Origin: Flaccisagitta enflata
Taxonomy: Eukaryota > Chaetognatha > Sagittoidea > Aphragmophora
Assembly: GCA_965153355.1 (NCBI GenBank)
Contig: OZ231126.1
Coordinates: 91,760,001-91,824,000, forward strand
Reading direction: 5' to 3'
Length of the DNA stretch: 64,000 nt
Shown: piece after piece, positions 22,900 to 32,400 of the stretch
Position numbering within the stretch: position 1 is the first letter of the stretch
How the letters are laid out: each line of letters opens with the position of its first letter
Translations under genes and position numbers: made by a program
Notes under the pieces: generated by a model
Told to the model about the DNA's origin: nothing
Seen by the model: the letters and a program-made list of their open reading frames with translations, nothing else
The model's database searches: none

Positions 22900-23254
22900 A
22901 AACTAGACTAAAATCTGCGATGACATGATATGATTGATTCACCCCAATTTGTTAACATAAACAACGTCAACGAGGGTTACGAGACTACGATCATGATATC
23001 TTTGTTCTCTAGTTGTCATAAGAATAGAAAGATATAAAAAGTTGTCGTCTGGACATGACGCTGCGGGAAAACGAGGCATTAATTGAGTTTATGCAAAACA
23101 ATTTTACGTAACAGAATAAAATAAATTGGTTCAGTCCGAACGGCGTTTCTATCTCAGTCATTTCTCGCGACAGACGAGATCACTGACCTAGTGACCTACG
23201 TAGAAATTACAATTTGTTCCTAAAAAGCTGAGGCGATATGATATATTTGGCTGC

Positions 23255-23895
23255 TTCACAAAGCAAAAGTTGGGAATTTCTTTTCACTTTATTTATTTAC
23301 TATAGAGCTATTAATCCTAAGACTTCCATTATTTTTTCTTTCAAAAATCATTTATGTTCTATTTTTAATGAGTCTTTGTAAGTCAATTTGCATAATGCAG
23401 TGGGATAAATCAATATGCTGATATTTTTAGAAACATTTCTTTACTATGTTTTTCTATTTATAAAATTGTTTTAAGTGTTTTTTAAGAAAGGTCTTTTATA
23501 GTCTGCATTGTGACATATATGTCTTTTCTAACAAATACTATGATTTAAAAAACTAAGTAATTATCTTTTTAGTCGCGTGCACGGGATTACATCCCGCTTT
23601 GTCCGTCCATTGGTCACACTATTATTTATGATTTTATTTCTTTGACCTCACTGCTCCTGCCCAAATAATCTGGTGACCTCACATATAGCCCTTGCCCACA
23701 CGCACGCGACTTCGGTAGCCGTGTATCCAGCCTTGTTAGTAAAAAAAACTGTTAAAGAAATTTTTTCATGTCAATCACTTTTTATAAGAAACTTCAAGGC
23801 CACAATATAAAACTAAAGATAAAACAAAATTGAAAAATTATTTATCTTTGAGATAGATTTTGCTCTCAGTGAGGAGATGCTGCTTAGTGAAGCAC
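23255..23895. mobile_element. Family D fold-back with nested family A copy
   Basis: The left end GCTGCTTCACAAAGCAAAAG and the right end CTTAGTGAAGCACCC correspond to the inverted ends of the element at 17809. The left arm shares ATTTGCATAATGCAGTGGG-type text with it. A family A copy (23567-23737) interrupts the middle. Confidence 0.65.
23567..23737 (+). mobile_element. Family A element, well preserved
   Basis: It runs from TTTTTAGTCGCGTGC through CCCGCTTTGTCCGTCC and CTCACTGCTCCTGCCCAAAT to GTGTATCCAGCCTTGTT. AGTCGCGTGC (23571-23580) is exactly complementary to GCACGCGACT (23702-23711). The hairpin end itself has mutated. Confidence 0.9.
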
Positions 23896-23989
23896 CCACA
23901 AGCAAGATTGCATTCTAACCATGGTGAGAGACCAACATTCATTGCGCCCTCCGACTCAGTGGTCAATTTTCTTGTCATTGAATACTAGT

Positions 23990-24168
23990 GACGCGGGGTC
24001 ACAATATGGTTGCGGACGGATGGGCAGGGGCGTCCAACCTCCACCCAAAGCACACAAACATACACAAAAAGTATCTAAAACACTCGCTTCTCCACTTTTT
24101 GACTCGATCATTACCAACGGACGGACGGACCGACGGTGTACAAAGCCTCTTATAGAGTTGCGTGTCCG
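23990..24168 (-). mobile_element. Family A element, reverse orientation
   Basis: It holds TGACGCGGGGTCACAATATG, TTGCGGACGGATGGGCAGGG, CTTCTCCACTTTTTGACTCG, GGACGGACGGACCGACGG, and CCTCTTATAGAGTTGCGTGTCCG. The final copy of the arm is broken (GTAAGTAGAAAG). Confidence 0.88.
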
Positions 24169-24540
24169 TAAGTAGAAAGAATCTTGGAAATATGTAGTCA
24201 TGCATGGAAGAGCCGACGGGCATGACAGAGATGCGAGGATGTATCATCGAATAATGACAAGAGTGCCTACTTTTTACATGTGTAAAAAATGTACTTTGTG
24301 ACCCTGAATGAAATCTTGTATTGTGGATTCAGAAAACAACTCCTTGTGTTATGGAGCTTTGATTTTTTCTCAGATCCTGAGGGAAAAAAAAACTGGGATG
24401 GGGGGGGGGGGTTGAGATAAAACATACGAAATCGAAGTTTTCTTGACTGTCTGAAGACTCAAACAAATAATGGAGCACTCAAGGAAAAAAGGGGTAAAAA
24501 AGAGAGAAAGAAAAAACTAATCCATGCGTCTCGATTCTCA
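24169..24540. other. Spacer, nothing recognised
   Basis: It contains a poly-G run at 24401-24410 and A-rich stretches. No element ends or exon identified. Confidence 0.35.
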
Positions 24541-24790
24541 AAACAAAGCCAAGTAGGCCAACGATGCGTCCTCTTTGAATGAACGTTTTTTTATGAATGA
24601 ATGTCATTTGTGAATGAATGAATGATTGAATGAATGAATTACTTGATGTATGCTTCTTTTACTGGGGTAGAACCACTTTTCTGTCGAAAAAATGCTTGAT
24701 TTTGATGTTTTTAATGAATGCGTTACCGAACGACCAACCGACCGACCGACACAGCCTATTATAGAGATGCGAGGATGCATCTAAAAAGGG
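24540..24790 (-). mobile_element. Family C element (GATGCGTCCTC), reverse orientation
   Basis: The copy at 53609-53885 is the reverse complement of this one: AGTAGGCCAACGATGCGTCC at this left end is mirrored there as GACGCATCGTTGGCCTACT. The middle has degenerate (TGAA)n, and the right end reads CCTATTATAGAGATGCGAGG then ATGCATCTAAAAAG. The layout (TATAGAG, a CCGACCGAC tract, CTAAAAA end) parallels family A, so C may be a sister family. Confidence 0.85.
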
Positions 24791-25152
24791 CATAAAAATA
24801 TTAAGTAAATAAAATTAGCAACCTGGTCGGTGAAAATGAGGCCAATGTCAGTCTTGGGAGTTTACTTTCGGTTTTAATACTTCTGTCTGTGCCGAGATTA
24901 AAATCTTTATTTGAATATGTCTTGACATTAGATAAGAACAACTTTGATATCCATTCGTACCCATTCGTACCACTTCACCTACCGGAGAGAGAGAGAAAGA
25001 GTGAATTCTAGATTTTCATAATTTTCGTTTCCATCTCTCATTCGATCCAACTAACTAGAGCGCGAGACGGCTCCGGCCTACGGAAATATGTATCTTGTAA
25101 ATTATTTCTTTTTTTTTTCATCCAATGATTTAGAGAGAATTCCGCAAAAAAA
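24791..25152. other. Spacer, nothing recognised
   Basis: A CCATTCGTACC dimer at 24953-24972 and a short GA run at 24985 are the only patterns seen. Confidence 0.35.
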
Positions 25153-25250
25153 TTGCCATCGCGCGGTACTACTGGCACAGTATCACGGCGATTAGGGGGT
25201 GTTGCCATTGCGCGATACCACTGGCAGAGTATCACGGCGATTAGTGTGTA
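25153..25250. repeat. Two tandem 49-bp units
   Basis: Two head-to-tail copies of a 49-bp unit carrying ACTGGCACAGTATCACGGCG are present, about 90% alike. A partial third copy starts at 25251. Confidence 0.85.
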
Positions 25251-25259
25251 TTGCCACGT

Positions 25260-26080
25260 CTTGACTCTAGACTCTAGAGAAAGCATAACCTGTGAGTACA
25301 GGGCCTCAAAATAATTTTTTACCGTTAAATCCCACCAACAAATTTCATCTGTTACAGATGGAATTTATAAAAGCCAATATGGGAAATAAAAGAAAACAGC
25401 TCTTACCTCTGAACTCTCTCTTCCTTTGTCCTCCATCACAACCCCCCCCCCTTTTTTTTTCATTCCCTCAGAAATCGCTTCCTTTGTTTTTCCGAAAAAA
25501 CGTAAGAATCTACTAGTCCTGGAAATAATTCTGAAAAAGAAGGGGACTTTTTTACTTGCTCAACGCCTTAACGACCTCATTTCTTACTCCACATTAACCT
25601 TACCCATAATTAGATATTCAGATTTCACAACAAGATACTATACATACAAAGAGCGCGAACGAATACCGCTTCTGTTCAAATACTACGCCTAATATTGTCG
25701 ATACATACAACTTTACTCAAAATAAGTCGTTCCCCCATTTATTCAGCCTAGACTGTCATAGATTGATTTCAACTGCCTCCTCAGGGAAGCGAAAAAGAAA
25801 TCAATTGTCGAAACTGTGATGGTCGTGAAAACATTCAGTTGGTCAGCGGTGCCTGTCCCTCAAAGTTAATATTCAAAAATGAATACCGTTGAATACGAAC
25901 TTGGATATTGATGCTTCATGCAAACATAATTTAAGCAACAAGCAGCGACTCTGATATTGAAGCCTCTGAATCAATATTTGAGCTTTAAAAATGGGATATA
26001 AGTTTAAGCTTCAGAACATTTCAATATTGCATTTGAGCCTAAAAGACAGAATTTTGGCATGATTGAAAGAAGGGGGATAT
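25260..26080. other. No feature recognised
   Basis: AT-rich DNA with a CCCCCCCC/T-run at 25441. The 74- and 88-codon + frames overlap each other across that run and have no support. Confidence 0.35.
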
Positions 26081-26084
26081 AGGT

Positions 26085-26290
26085 AAAACAAGGCCGGATA
26101 CACAGCACCTTAGGCCTCTTGTCGGGAAAGGGCAGTAATGCAAAAACCTCTCACTAGTGATGGACTTACAGACAGACTTACAGATGGACGATTAAAACGG
26201 ATACACGGTCACTAACGCATTAGGGCTGGAGCAGTGAAGCCAATGATATAAAAAAGTAAATCATGACGGACCAACCGACCAAGTAATGGA
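26085..26290 (-). mobile_element. Family A element, old
   Basis: It begins AAACAAGGCCGGATACACAGC, then GGGAAAGGGCAGTAATGC and AAACCTCTCACTAGTGATGG. A second GGATACACGGTCACTAACGC follows, and it ends with a degenerate ACGGACCAACCGACCAA tract. The CTAAAAA hairpin end is missing. Confidence 0.65.
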
Positions 26291-26659
26291 TCTACAAAGC
26301 AACTTTAAAAAATTGTGTGAATGTGTTTGCATGTGTTTCGCCGCTGACCAGAAAGAAAACGACGCCATCATGAACCACCGGAGAAAAAAAATCCCAATTC
26401 ATTATTCAATTTAACAGTTATTTTACCAGAGGCTGATGATATGAAATCAACCTGTCTCAATCAGTGCCTAAATTGTCAATTTTCTTTCTGTGTGTGTGCT
26501 ATTAACGCCCTTAAATTTAACTTTTCTGGTGGCCTCAATATAAATGTTCTTTAATCGTTACAAAATAGGCCTTAACCAAAGTAACAACCGCTCTCGCAAT
26601 TGCAGCGCATCGTAAATCATACTTGAATTGACTAACGCGCCTCGTCTCATTTCAACCAC

Positions 26660-26802
26660 CCCCCCGCACACACAAACACACACAGACACAAAAACACACA
26701 CACACATACAACAACACTTACACACAAAAACACACATAAAATCACACACTCAAAACACACACACACACACAAAACACACACCCACACAAAACGTACACGC
26801 AA
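26660..26802. repeat. CA-rich low-complexity tract
   Basis: Degenerate (CA)n with AAAACACA interruptions, a little upstream of the final MATCAP-like exon's acceptor. Confidence 0.9.
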
Positions 26803-26835
26803 TCATTCCCTCTTTCCCCGCGATCCTACCCTCAG

Positions 26836-26916
26836 GCGCAAATCGCGCAGGCGCAAATGCTGATGGAGAGACACGCGGAAAACAAGGTGGCGTCCAAAGT
26901 GGGCCCGAAGAGCTGA
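26836..26916 (+). CDS. MATCAP: MATCAP-like tyrosine carboxypeptidase, last exon to first stop
   Basis: After the acceptor TACCCTCAG the exon continues in phase 0 with AQIAQAQMLMERHAENKVAS then KVGPKS and TGA (26914-26916). It extends the A/Q-rich helix of the preceding exon (…AQAQAQ|AQIAQAQ), which strongly supports the join; a second in-frame CAG at 26848-26850 could be an alternative acceptor. The oddity is what follows: the same frame stays open for a further 173 codons (see next entry), and GC content stays high to the same point. The protein may therefore end here, be read through, or have a mutated or mis-assembled sense codon at this position. Confidence 0.75.
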   Translation, partial: AQIAQAQMLMERHAENKVASKVGPKS

Positions 26917-27435
26917 CGACATCGCCCCCTCGAGAGCGCGGGTCGCCCTCGAGGACGCCGTCCCACCGTCGGAAGTAGAGCCAAAGGAACAACAACCGAA
27001 AGAAGAAGAACAACAGCTACACCAACAAAAGGGGCCACTCGTTACCGAATATCGGTAGACGGTTCAACTCCGCCAACGAGAGATGTCGCGTCTTTCAATG
27101 ACAATGGGGAAAGCGGCGGTGGTTACGCCAACACAATCGGCGAGGATGGCGCCACTACAATCGGCGAGGATGGCGCCGACAACGCGCTTAGTGGAGACTT
27201 TGTGGCGGATGACGAATGGTCCAACGACGACGATTCCGGCGCCGTCGTCAGCCCTCCGCCGGCGGCGGCGGATTCACGTCGCCGATTTTTACGCCAATTC
27301 ATAAAAACTTTTCTCGTTCCCCTCAAAGGAGGGAAGAACACTACCACGTCACTCACGTTTAACAAAAGACGGGAACCCATCGATACCAAGATCAAACGTT
27401 ATTTCAGGGAAGGAAAAGTTTTTCCTTCAGTATGA
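26917..27435 (+). other. Open frame continuing past the TGA of the MATCAP-like exon
   Basis: This stretch is in the same frame as the exon before it and has no stop until TGA at 27433-27435. From about 27059 the product looks protein-like: an acidic segment with two repeats of TIGEDGA, then DEWSNDDDSG, a PPPAAA hinge, a basic-hydrophobic RRRFLRQFIKTFLVPLKGGK, and a C terminus ending FREGKVFPSV. GC content is high throughout and falls abruptly after 27435, as expected at a coding boundary. Between 26917 and 27058 the other frames look equally or more coding-like. It could be a true C-terminal extension, a 3' UTR with chance openness, or an exon of another transcript. Confidence 0.4.
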
Positions 27436-27445
27436 ATTTTAGAAA

Positions 27446-27451
<6 letters not shown>

Positions 27452-27482
<31 letters not shown>
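27452..27482. repeat. Poly-T tract
   Basis: About 31 consecutive T residues shortly after the end of the GC-rich open frame. Confidence 0.97.
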
Positions 27483-27483
<1 letters not shown>

Positions 27484-27806
27484 GTTTTCTTTTATCCAAC
27501 CAACAGACGGACATTTTACAGACGAGTTCTGGCGCTCTAAAGAAATTGCTTTCACATCGCTTCGACAGCTCTGGACATGGTTCGCCCATTGGCCTTTACT
27601 AGAAAACACTTCCACTTGGCTTCCCCGCAATCATGCTTCCTCCAACCCTCTTCCTCCCCTGTACCCCCTTTGCCAGTGTTTCTAAGACCCGGGTACCGCC
27701 CGATCAGACGTGACATAAATATACGTAAGACTGAAAGAAAGGAAAATCGTGTAAAATTGTGTTTGCTCATTTTTTTTTTCAACCAAAAATTCGTGTGCGA
27801 AATAAA

Positions 27807-28003
27807 ACAAGGCCGGATACACGGCCACCAGTTGCGGACGGGTGGGCAGGGGCGGATATGCGCGTTTTCCTACTTTTCGACTCGATCACCTCTACGGACC
27901 AACCGACCAACCAACCAACCAACCAACCAACCGACCAACCGACCGACCGACCAACCGACGGACGGACAAAGCCTCTTATAGAGTTGCGTGTCCGCAACTA
28001 AAA
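27807..28003 (-). mobile_element. Family A element, well preserved
   Basis: It runs AACAAGGCCGGATACACGGC, AGTTGCGGACGGGTGGGCAG, TTTTCGACTCGATCACC, an (ACCA/ACCG)n tract of about 65 bp, then CCTCTTATAGAGTTGCG and TGTCCGCAACTAAAAA. AGTTGCGGAC (27830-27839) is exactly complementary to GTCCGCAACT (27990-27999). Confidence 0.95.
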
Positions 28004-28217
28004 ATAAGTTAAAAGCGAACAAAAGATGAACCCAAATTCATTCTCGTCCATCTCGTTCCTAAGCTGTAAGATGGCGACTGCGGGGGAGGAAAAGGTGAAA
28101 AGGGCAGGTATTGAGAGATAGCTAGAAGAACAGGGTCCAGAAATGTGTGAAATGAACACTTCTCATCCTTCTGAAACTAGACCATATGTCTCGGGTCAAA
28201 ATATGGGACCTCATACA

Positions 28218-28800
28218 CTTTTTGGGTAGCGGCCTCGAAGGTGTTGATGACCTATGCTTTCACACATATGGGGAATTTTCTCCTTCTTCTGCTTCTCCTC
28301 CTCCGTTCGTTCACCCCCTTTCAAATACCAGTCTCAAGTCACAAATCCTAGCCTAGAAGCCCATATCCCAGTCTCGAGGCCCAAATACCAGCCTGGAGGC
28401 CCAGATCCTAGCCTTGAGGCCCAAATCTCAGCCTCGAGGTCTAAATCCCAGCCAAGAGCCCCAGAAGTCAACCTTGAAACTGAGATTTAAGCCTCAAGGC
28501 TGGGATCTGGGCCTCAAGGTTAAGATGTTGGCCTTGAGGCTAGGATTTGGGCCTTGAGGCTGGGATTTGGGCCTTGAGGCTAGGATTTGGGTTTGAGGCT
28601 GGGATTTGGGCCCCAAGACTGGGACTTGAGGGGGAAGGGACGGACAGAGGAGGAGGAAAAGAAGAAGAAGAAAATTCCCCATATGTGTGAAAGCATAGGT
28701 CATCGACCTTTTTGGAGCCACTGCCCTGCTAACCCTTCAGGTCTAAGCACAACCTACTTAGGCTGGACACTGGTACCGCTGACCATTTAATGCTTATACG
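28218..28800. mobile_element. Family B element, left part, palindromic 20-bp satellite
   Basis: The outer landmarks TTTGGGTAGCGGCCTCGAAG and GACCTATGCTTTCACACATA are mirrored at 28682-28730 by TATGTGTGAAAGCATAGGTC and TTTTTGGAGCCACTGCCCTG. Between them lie about eight units of the GAGGCCCAAATCCCAGCCTC type. At about 28488 the array flips into the reverse complement (GAGGCTGGGATTTGGGCCTT). The element is then interrupted by hAT-2. Confidence 0.92.
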
Positions 28801-29820
28801 CAGGCCTGAAAATAGAGCGTGCCCGCGTGCCGGGTGCACGCAGTTTGGCTGTCGGGCACACAGCTTTAACTAGCTGCGTGCCCGGCGTGCACGCTCTTGT
28901 CTCTCTCATTTATTTGATCTGTCACACTTTCATGAAAAAAAAAAACCAAAACAAAATGGGCGTTCTTTGCATTCTTTTTTCACTCCCGTTTTCATTCATT
29001 TGATCAATCATTCATTTTTCATTCATTCATTCATTCATTTATTCATTCATTCATACATACATTCATTCACTCATTCATTTACTCATTCATGAATTGCAAA
29101 GCGCATGTATGTGTCTTATTCTTTGCCTTTTCCTCTGCGTTTTTAAGTTTGGAATTTCACCCTCATTTGATGAACTGAAAAAACAATGGGCCATTTATTG
29201 CCATCATGTGCGCGTCACTGATTACAAATGTATGAATCAACGTTTTTGATGAGTGAATGTTTCTAATAGTAGTAAACATGTATTTTATCCAATGGCGAAT
29301 GAGTGATTACATCAATGACACTTAATTTGAGGAAAGGAACAAACAAATGCCCGTGCACCAGCGCAATGATAAAAACTTGAGGAACAGGTAATAAGTTTGC
29401 CGATAGGCTTGTTACAGTTGCACCTATATGTCAAAATGCTTGACATGGATGAGTTTTTAGGGTTTTTTTTTCATTTAATTTAGATTTCTTCACGATTTTC
29501 TTGAGCATTGATCCACGATGGTCTCCGGAAGAGTTACAGCAGAAGTGAATGGATGAGTGCATGAATGAATCAACGAGTAAATGGTGTTCTATGAGAACCT
29601 AGTTTTTATGAAACCCAGGCTTCAAAACTAAGAATGTTGCAGTTATTTTACTAGTAGCTATTTCTGTCTCTTTTGAAGGCTTAAAAAAAAATTATTGAGT
29701 TAGAAGTATGGTAAAATTAATACCTCTACCGGGCACGCTCTTTTCCTGTCGGGCTCGCTATAATTTTGGGGGGCGTGCCCGGCGTGCACGCTCAGAAAAA
29801 ATACTAATTTCAGGCCTGCA
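28801..29820 (+). mobile_element. hAT-2, non-coding hAT-like element, ~1.02 kb
   Basis: It starts CAGGCCTGAAAATAG and ends TACTAATTTCAGGCCTG(CA), giving CAGGCCTGAAA inverted ends. It is flanked by CTTATACG (28793-28800) and GTTATACG (29821-29828), a 7/8 match for an 8-bp duplication. GCGTGCCCGGCGTGCACGC occurs near both ends in the same orientation (28876 and 29773), with degenerate inverted relatives. Such clusters are typical transposase-binding subterminal repeats in hAT elements. The interior has (ATTC)n at 28990-29085 and no transposase frame. Confidence 0.85.
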
Positions 29821-29828
29821 GTTATACG

Positions 29829-30065
29829 ACTATTTATCCTTTTTGGGCATTGGCAGTGACCTATGCTTTCACACACACGGAGAAATTTCTCCTTCTCCAT
29901 CCCCCCCCCCTTGTAGCATCAAAGTCCCAATTCTAGCCTCGAGGCTCCAATCCCAGCCACATCGCTCCAATCCTAACCTCAAAGCTCTGATCCCAACCAT
30001 ATCCTAGCTTTACAACTCAAATCCCAGCCCCACAGCTCAAATCCCAGCCTTATAGCTCTAATCCC
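29829..30065. mobile_element. Family B element, right part
   Basis: The host element resumes after hAT-2 with CGACTATTTATCCTTTTTGG and GACCTATGCTTTCACACACA, then about seven 18-20-bp units of the TCCCAGCCACATCGCTCCAA type. It stops near 30065. Confidence 0.82.
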
Positions 30066-31435
30066 AGCCTTAACAGTCAGTGGACAAAACATATTAGGTA
30101 TATATATATACATATAATCATTTTTCTGTCAATTTTTACTAAAAAAGAGTTAAGTAGACAGTTTCTTTTTGTAAGCTTATCATAATTCCAACATTAAGCA
30201 TTTTTTCTGTTTCCATTGCATTAACGACTAACCATGGCAAAGAAAAATAGACAGTAATTTTAATATACTCCTACGCACTCAATTGAAAACTCCATATTTA
30301 CAATTTATAGAAAATTCATTTTGACAACTTTTACAAAAATTGATGCTACAGGTACAAAAATGAACTTTTTTGAGTTCTAATTTTTTTGCTGAGTCACAAA
30401 ATCAACTTACTATGAACGCCTGTGAAGATTTTTGAGGCTGCTCAAAAAAGTAAGCTTGCAGTAACAATTGTACGTCAAGTGAAAATCTTATGCCATTGGC
30501 GAATCATCATTTGACAAATTATGCAAAAATTGTCGCTACAGCCACAAAAATCAACTTTTTTGTGTTCTGATTTTTTTGCTGAATCACAAATTTGTTATAC
30601 TACTACCACCTAAAAGGATTTGAAGTTATTCCAAAAAATGGGCTTGTAGTGCCACTATGAAAATCACCGTCTTTTTTATTTTTGCCATAGTTACTTGAGG
30701 GACCTTCCCTCTAATTTTCAAAGATTTTTTCCATTTCATTTAAGAGAAAACAACATTTTTGTGGAGCGTTACAATTCAGAGGTGCTCCTCTTTGTAGCTG
30801 TCACACTTGTGTCACACTTCGATTCTTACTATGCCACGGCATAGCAACATGATGGAAACTTCCTCTACGTGATGGGAACAAGGGTCAAATTCTGTATTTG
30901 CTCCTAAAATTTCAAGTCTTAACTTCAATTTATGTGGTCACAGTGAAATTTCAAAGTTGATCATTACAAAAATAAGAAATGAATTGTAACGCTCGCCGAC
31001 CAAGTCTCGTAGTTAATTCTTTGTTTCCACACAGCGCCTCTCACACAAATGCGCGATGCTTTTGGGCCTTAATTGAGTAAAATTTCTTAAAATTCAAATT
31101 GGGATATCTCAGGAACTAATTAAGCTAGCCCGATACAATTTTGCATGGTTGATACATAGATCTGGAGAGATCTTTGCCTAAATTCTGGTGCGACCTAAAG
31201 AATGTCAAGCCGTCCAACCAGACCATCCAGCCTACCAGATAAAAAAAATGAAAAATGCCATAACTACTAAAATGATTGTCCGATTTGGGGCAACCACGTA
31301 GTTACGACAGTGCCTGTCAAAAATCATTGTGTTTGTTCTAAATGCACGTTGTTACGACGTCGTAACTATGTGCACTATCCCTCAATGTCTCTGTCTAAAC
31401 TATGTGAACTCATTCACATTTACACTTTGCTTAAA

Positions 31436-31436
<1 letters not shown>
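30066..31436. other. AT-rich stretch with a duplicated ~190-bp segment
   Basis: 30315-30490 and 30508-30665 are diverged direct copies. Shared landmarks are GCTACAGGTACAAAAAT / GCTACAGCCACAAAAAT and ACTTTTTTGAGTTCTAATTTT / ACTTTTTTGTGTTCTGATTTT. 30066-30115 resembles the window's end (see findings). There is no gene. Confidence 0.65.

Positions 31437-31438
<2 letters not shown>

Positions 31439-31506
<68 letters not shown>
31439..31506. repeat. (CT)n microsatellite
   Basis: Pure CT dinucleotides of about 65 bp. Confidence 0.97.
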
Positions 31507-31508
<2 letters not shown>

Positions 31509-31578
31509 CTCATGTACCCAGTAATATTTCAATGCTTTAGAGGTGAGAGAGAAAGAGAGACATAGAGGTAAATAGATA

Positions 31579-32085
31579 CAGTAGATGACGTCTAGACTTG
31601 GAAATATGAGGGAGCTCATAACCTGTGCATCAATACAGTGAGGGGAATGATATTTTGCTAGTGTAATGTATAGATCTTAAGAGGTTGATGATGAGGTATG
31701 GCATCCTCCTACGGCTTACCTTACAAAAAAAAAAAAAAAAAAAAAAAAACCTTTTGGTATAAAATGTTAGGATCAATCATTTTTATGGCAGAATTTCAGC
31801 TTCATCTGTTTGCGTTAATTGCAAAACCTGGATCCTTTAAAGAAATAAACTGATTTAGATGGATTTGAAGTCAAGTGAGTTAACCACTAGACCAATTCTG
31901 GCAGCTGTATTAGTGGAGCAAATTTGATTTATTATATTCAAAAGAATTTTTTATCCACAGAGCTGCCATACCCCATCATCAACCCTATATAACACAAGCA
32001 TTATATACACAGTTTCATTCTATTAGCACAAATGCTATTTAGGATATGAGGGCCCCGTAAGTCTAAGTCTAGACAACTTCTACTG
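31579..32085. mobile_element. MITE-2 copy 1, palindromic, CAGT ends
   Basis: The ends CAGTAGATGACGTCTAGACT and AGTCTAGACAACTTCTACTG are inverted repeats. Interior text is also mirrored (TTGATGATGAGGTATGGCA / TGCCATACCCCATCATCAA). TA precedes the left end, but the right neighbour is TT, so the duplication has decayed. It contains poly-A at 31724-31750 and a tRNA-like stretch. The better preserved copy is at 37291. Confidence 0.85.
31850..31912 (-). other. tRNA-like A-box region inside MITE-2
   Basis: Read on the minus strand this is TGCCAGAATTGGTCTAGTGG, TTAACTCACTTGACTTCAAATCC. It resembles a tRNA 5' half: a D-arm/A-box-like TGGTCTAGTGGTTAACTC and an anticodon-stem-like TTGACTTCAAATC. No convincing B box or acceptor stem was found, so it may be a tRNA-derived SINE head rather than a tRNA gene. 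Confidence 0.35.
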
Positions 32086-32400
32086 TTGATAGATATAGAA
32101 ATAGACTGAGAAACAGAGCGAGACAGTATAACGCACTGTGAGTGGTTGAAACTTAATCTAAATGATTAAATTGAGTATCTTGAAGTATTCACTCATTTAA
32201 TTTTCATTCACATAGTGACGACAGTCAAATGAGAAGCTGTTGTTCAATTTTTCATGAAGTTGCGACGTCGCAACTCCGTTCATTTTTTATGAACACAGTT
32301 TCCACTGTCGCAACTACATTAATACTTCTCCGATTTAGTTGAAATTTTGCATGAAGCTTCCTTTAAAGATTCCTCGTCACAGGCATCATAAGGAGTATGA

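Larger units (their letters stand above)
22132..26835 (+). other. MATCAP-like intron, 4.7 kb
   Basis: The intron runs from GTCTGT to CCTCTTTCCCCGCGATCCTACCCTCAG. It contains a small fold-back (22541), a family D fold-back with a family A copy inside, a second family A copy, a family C element and CA-rich sequence. No additional exon was recognised inside it. Confidence 0.7.
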
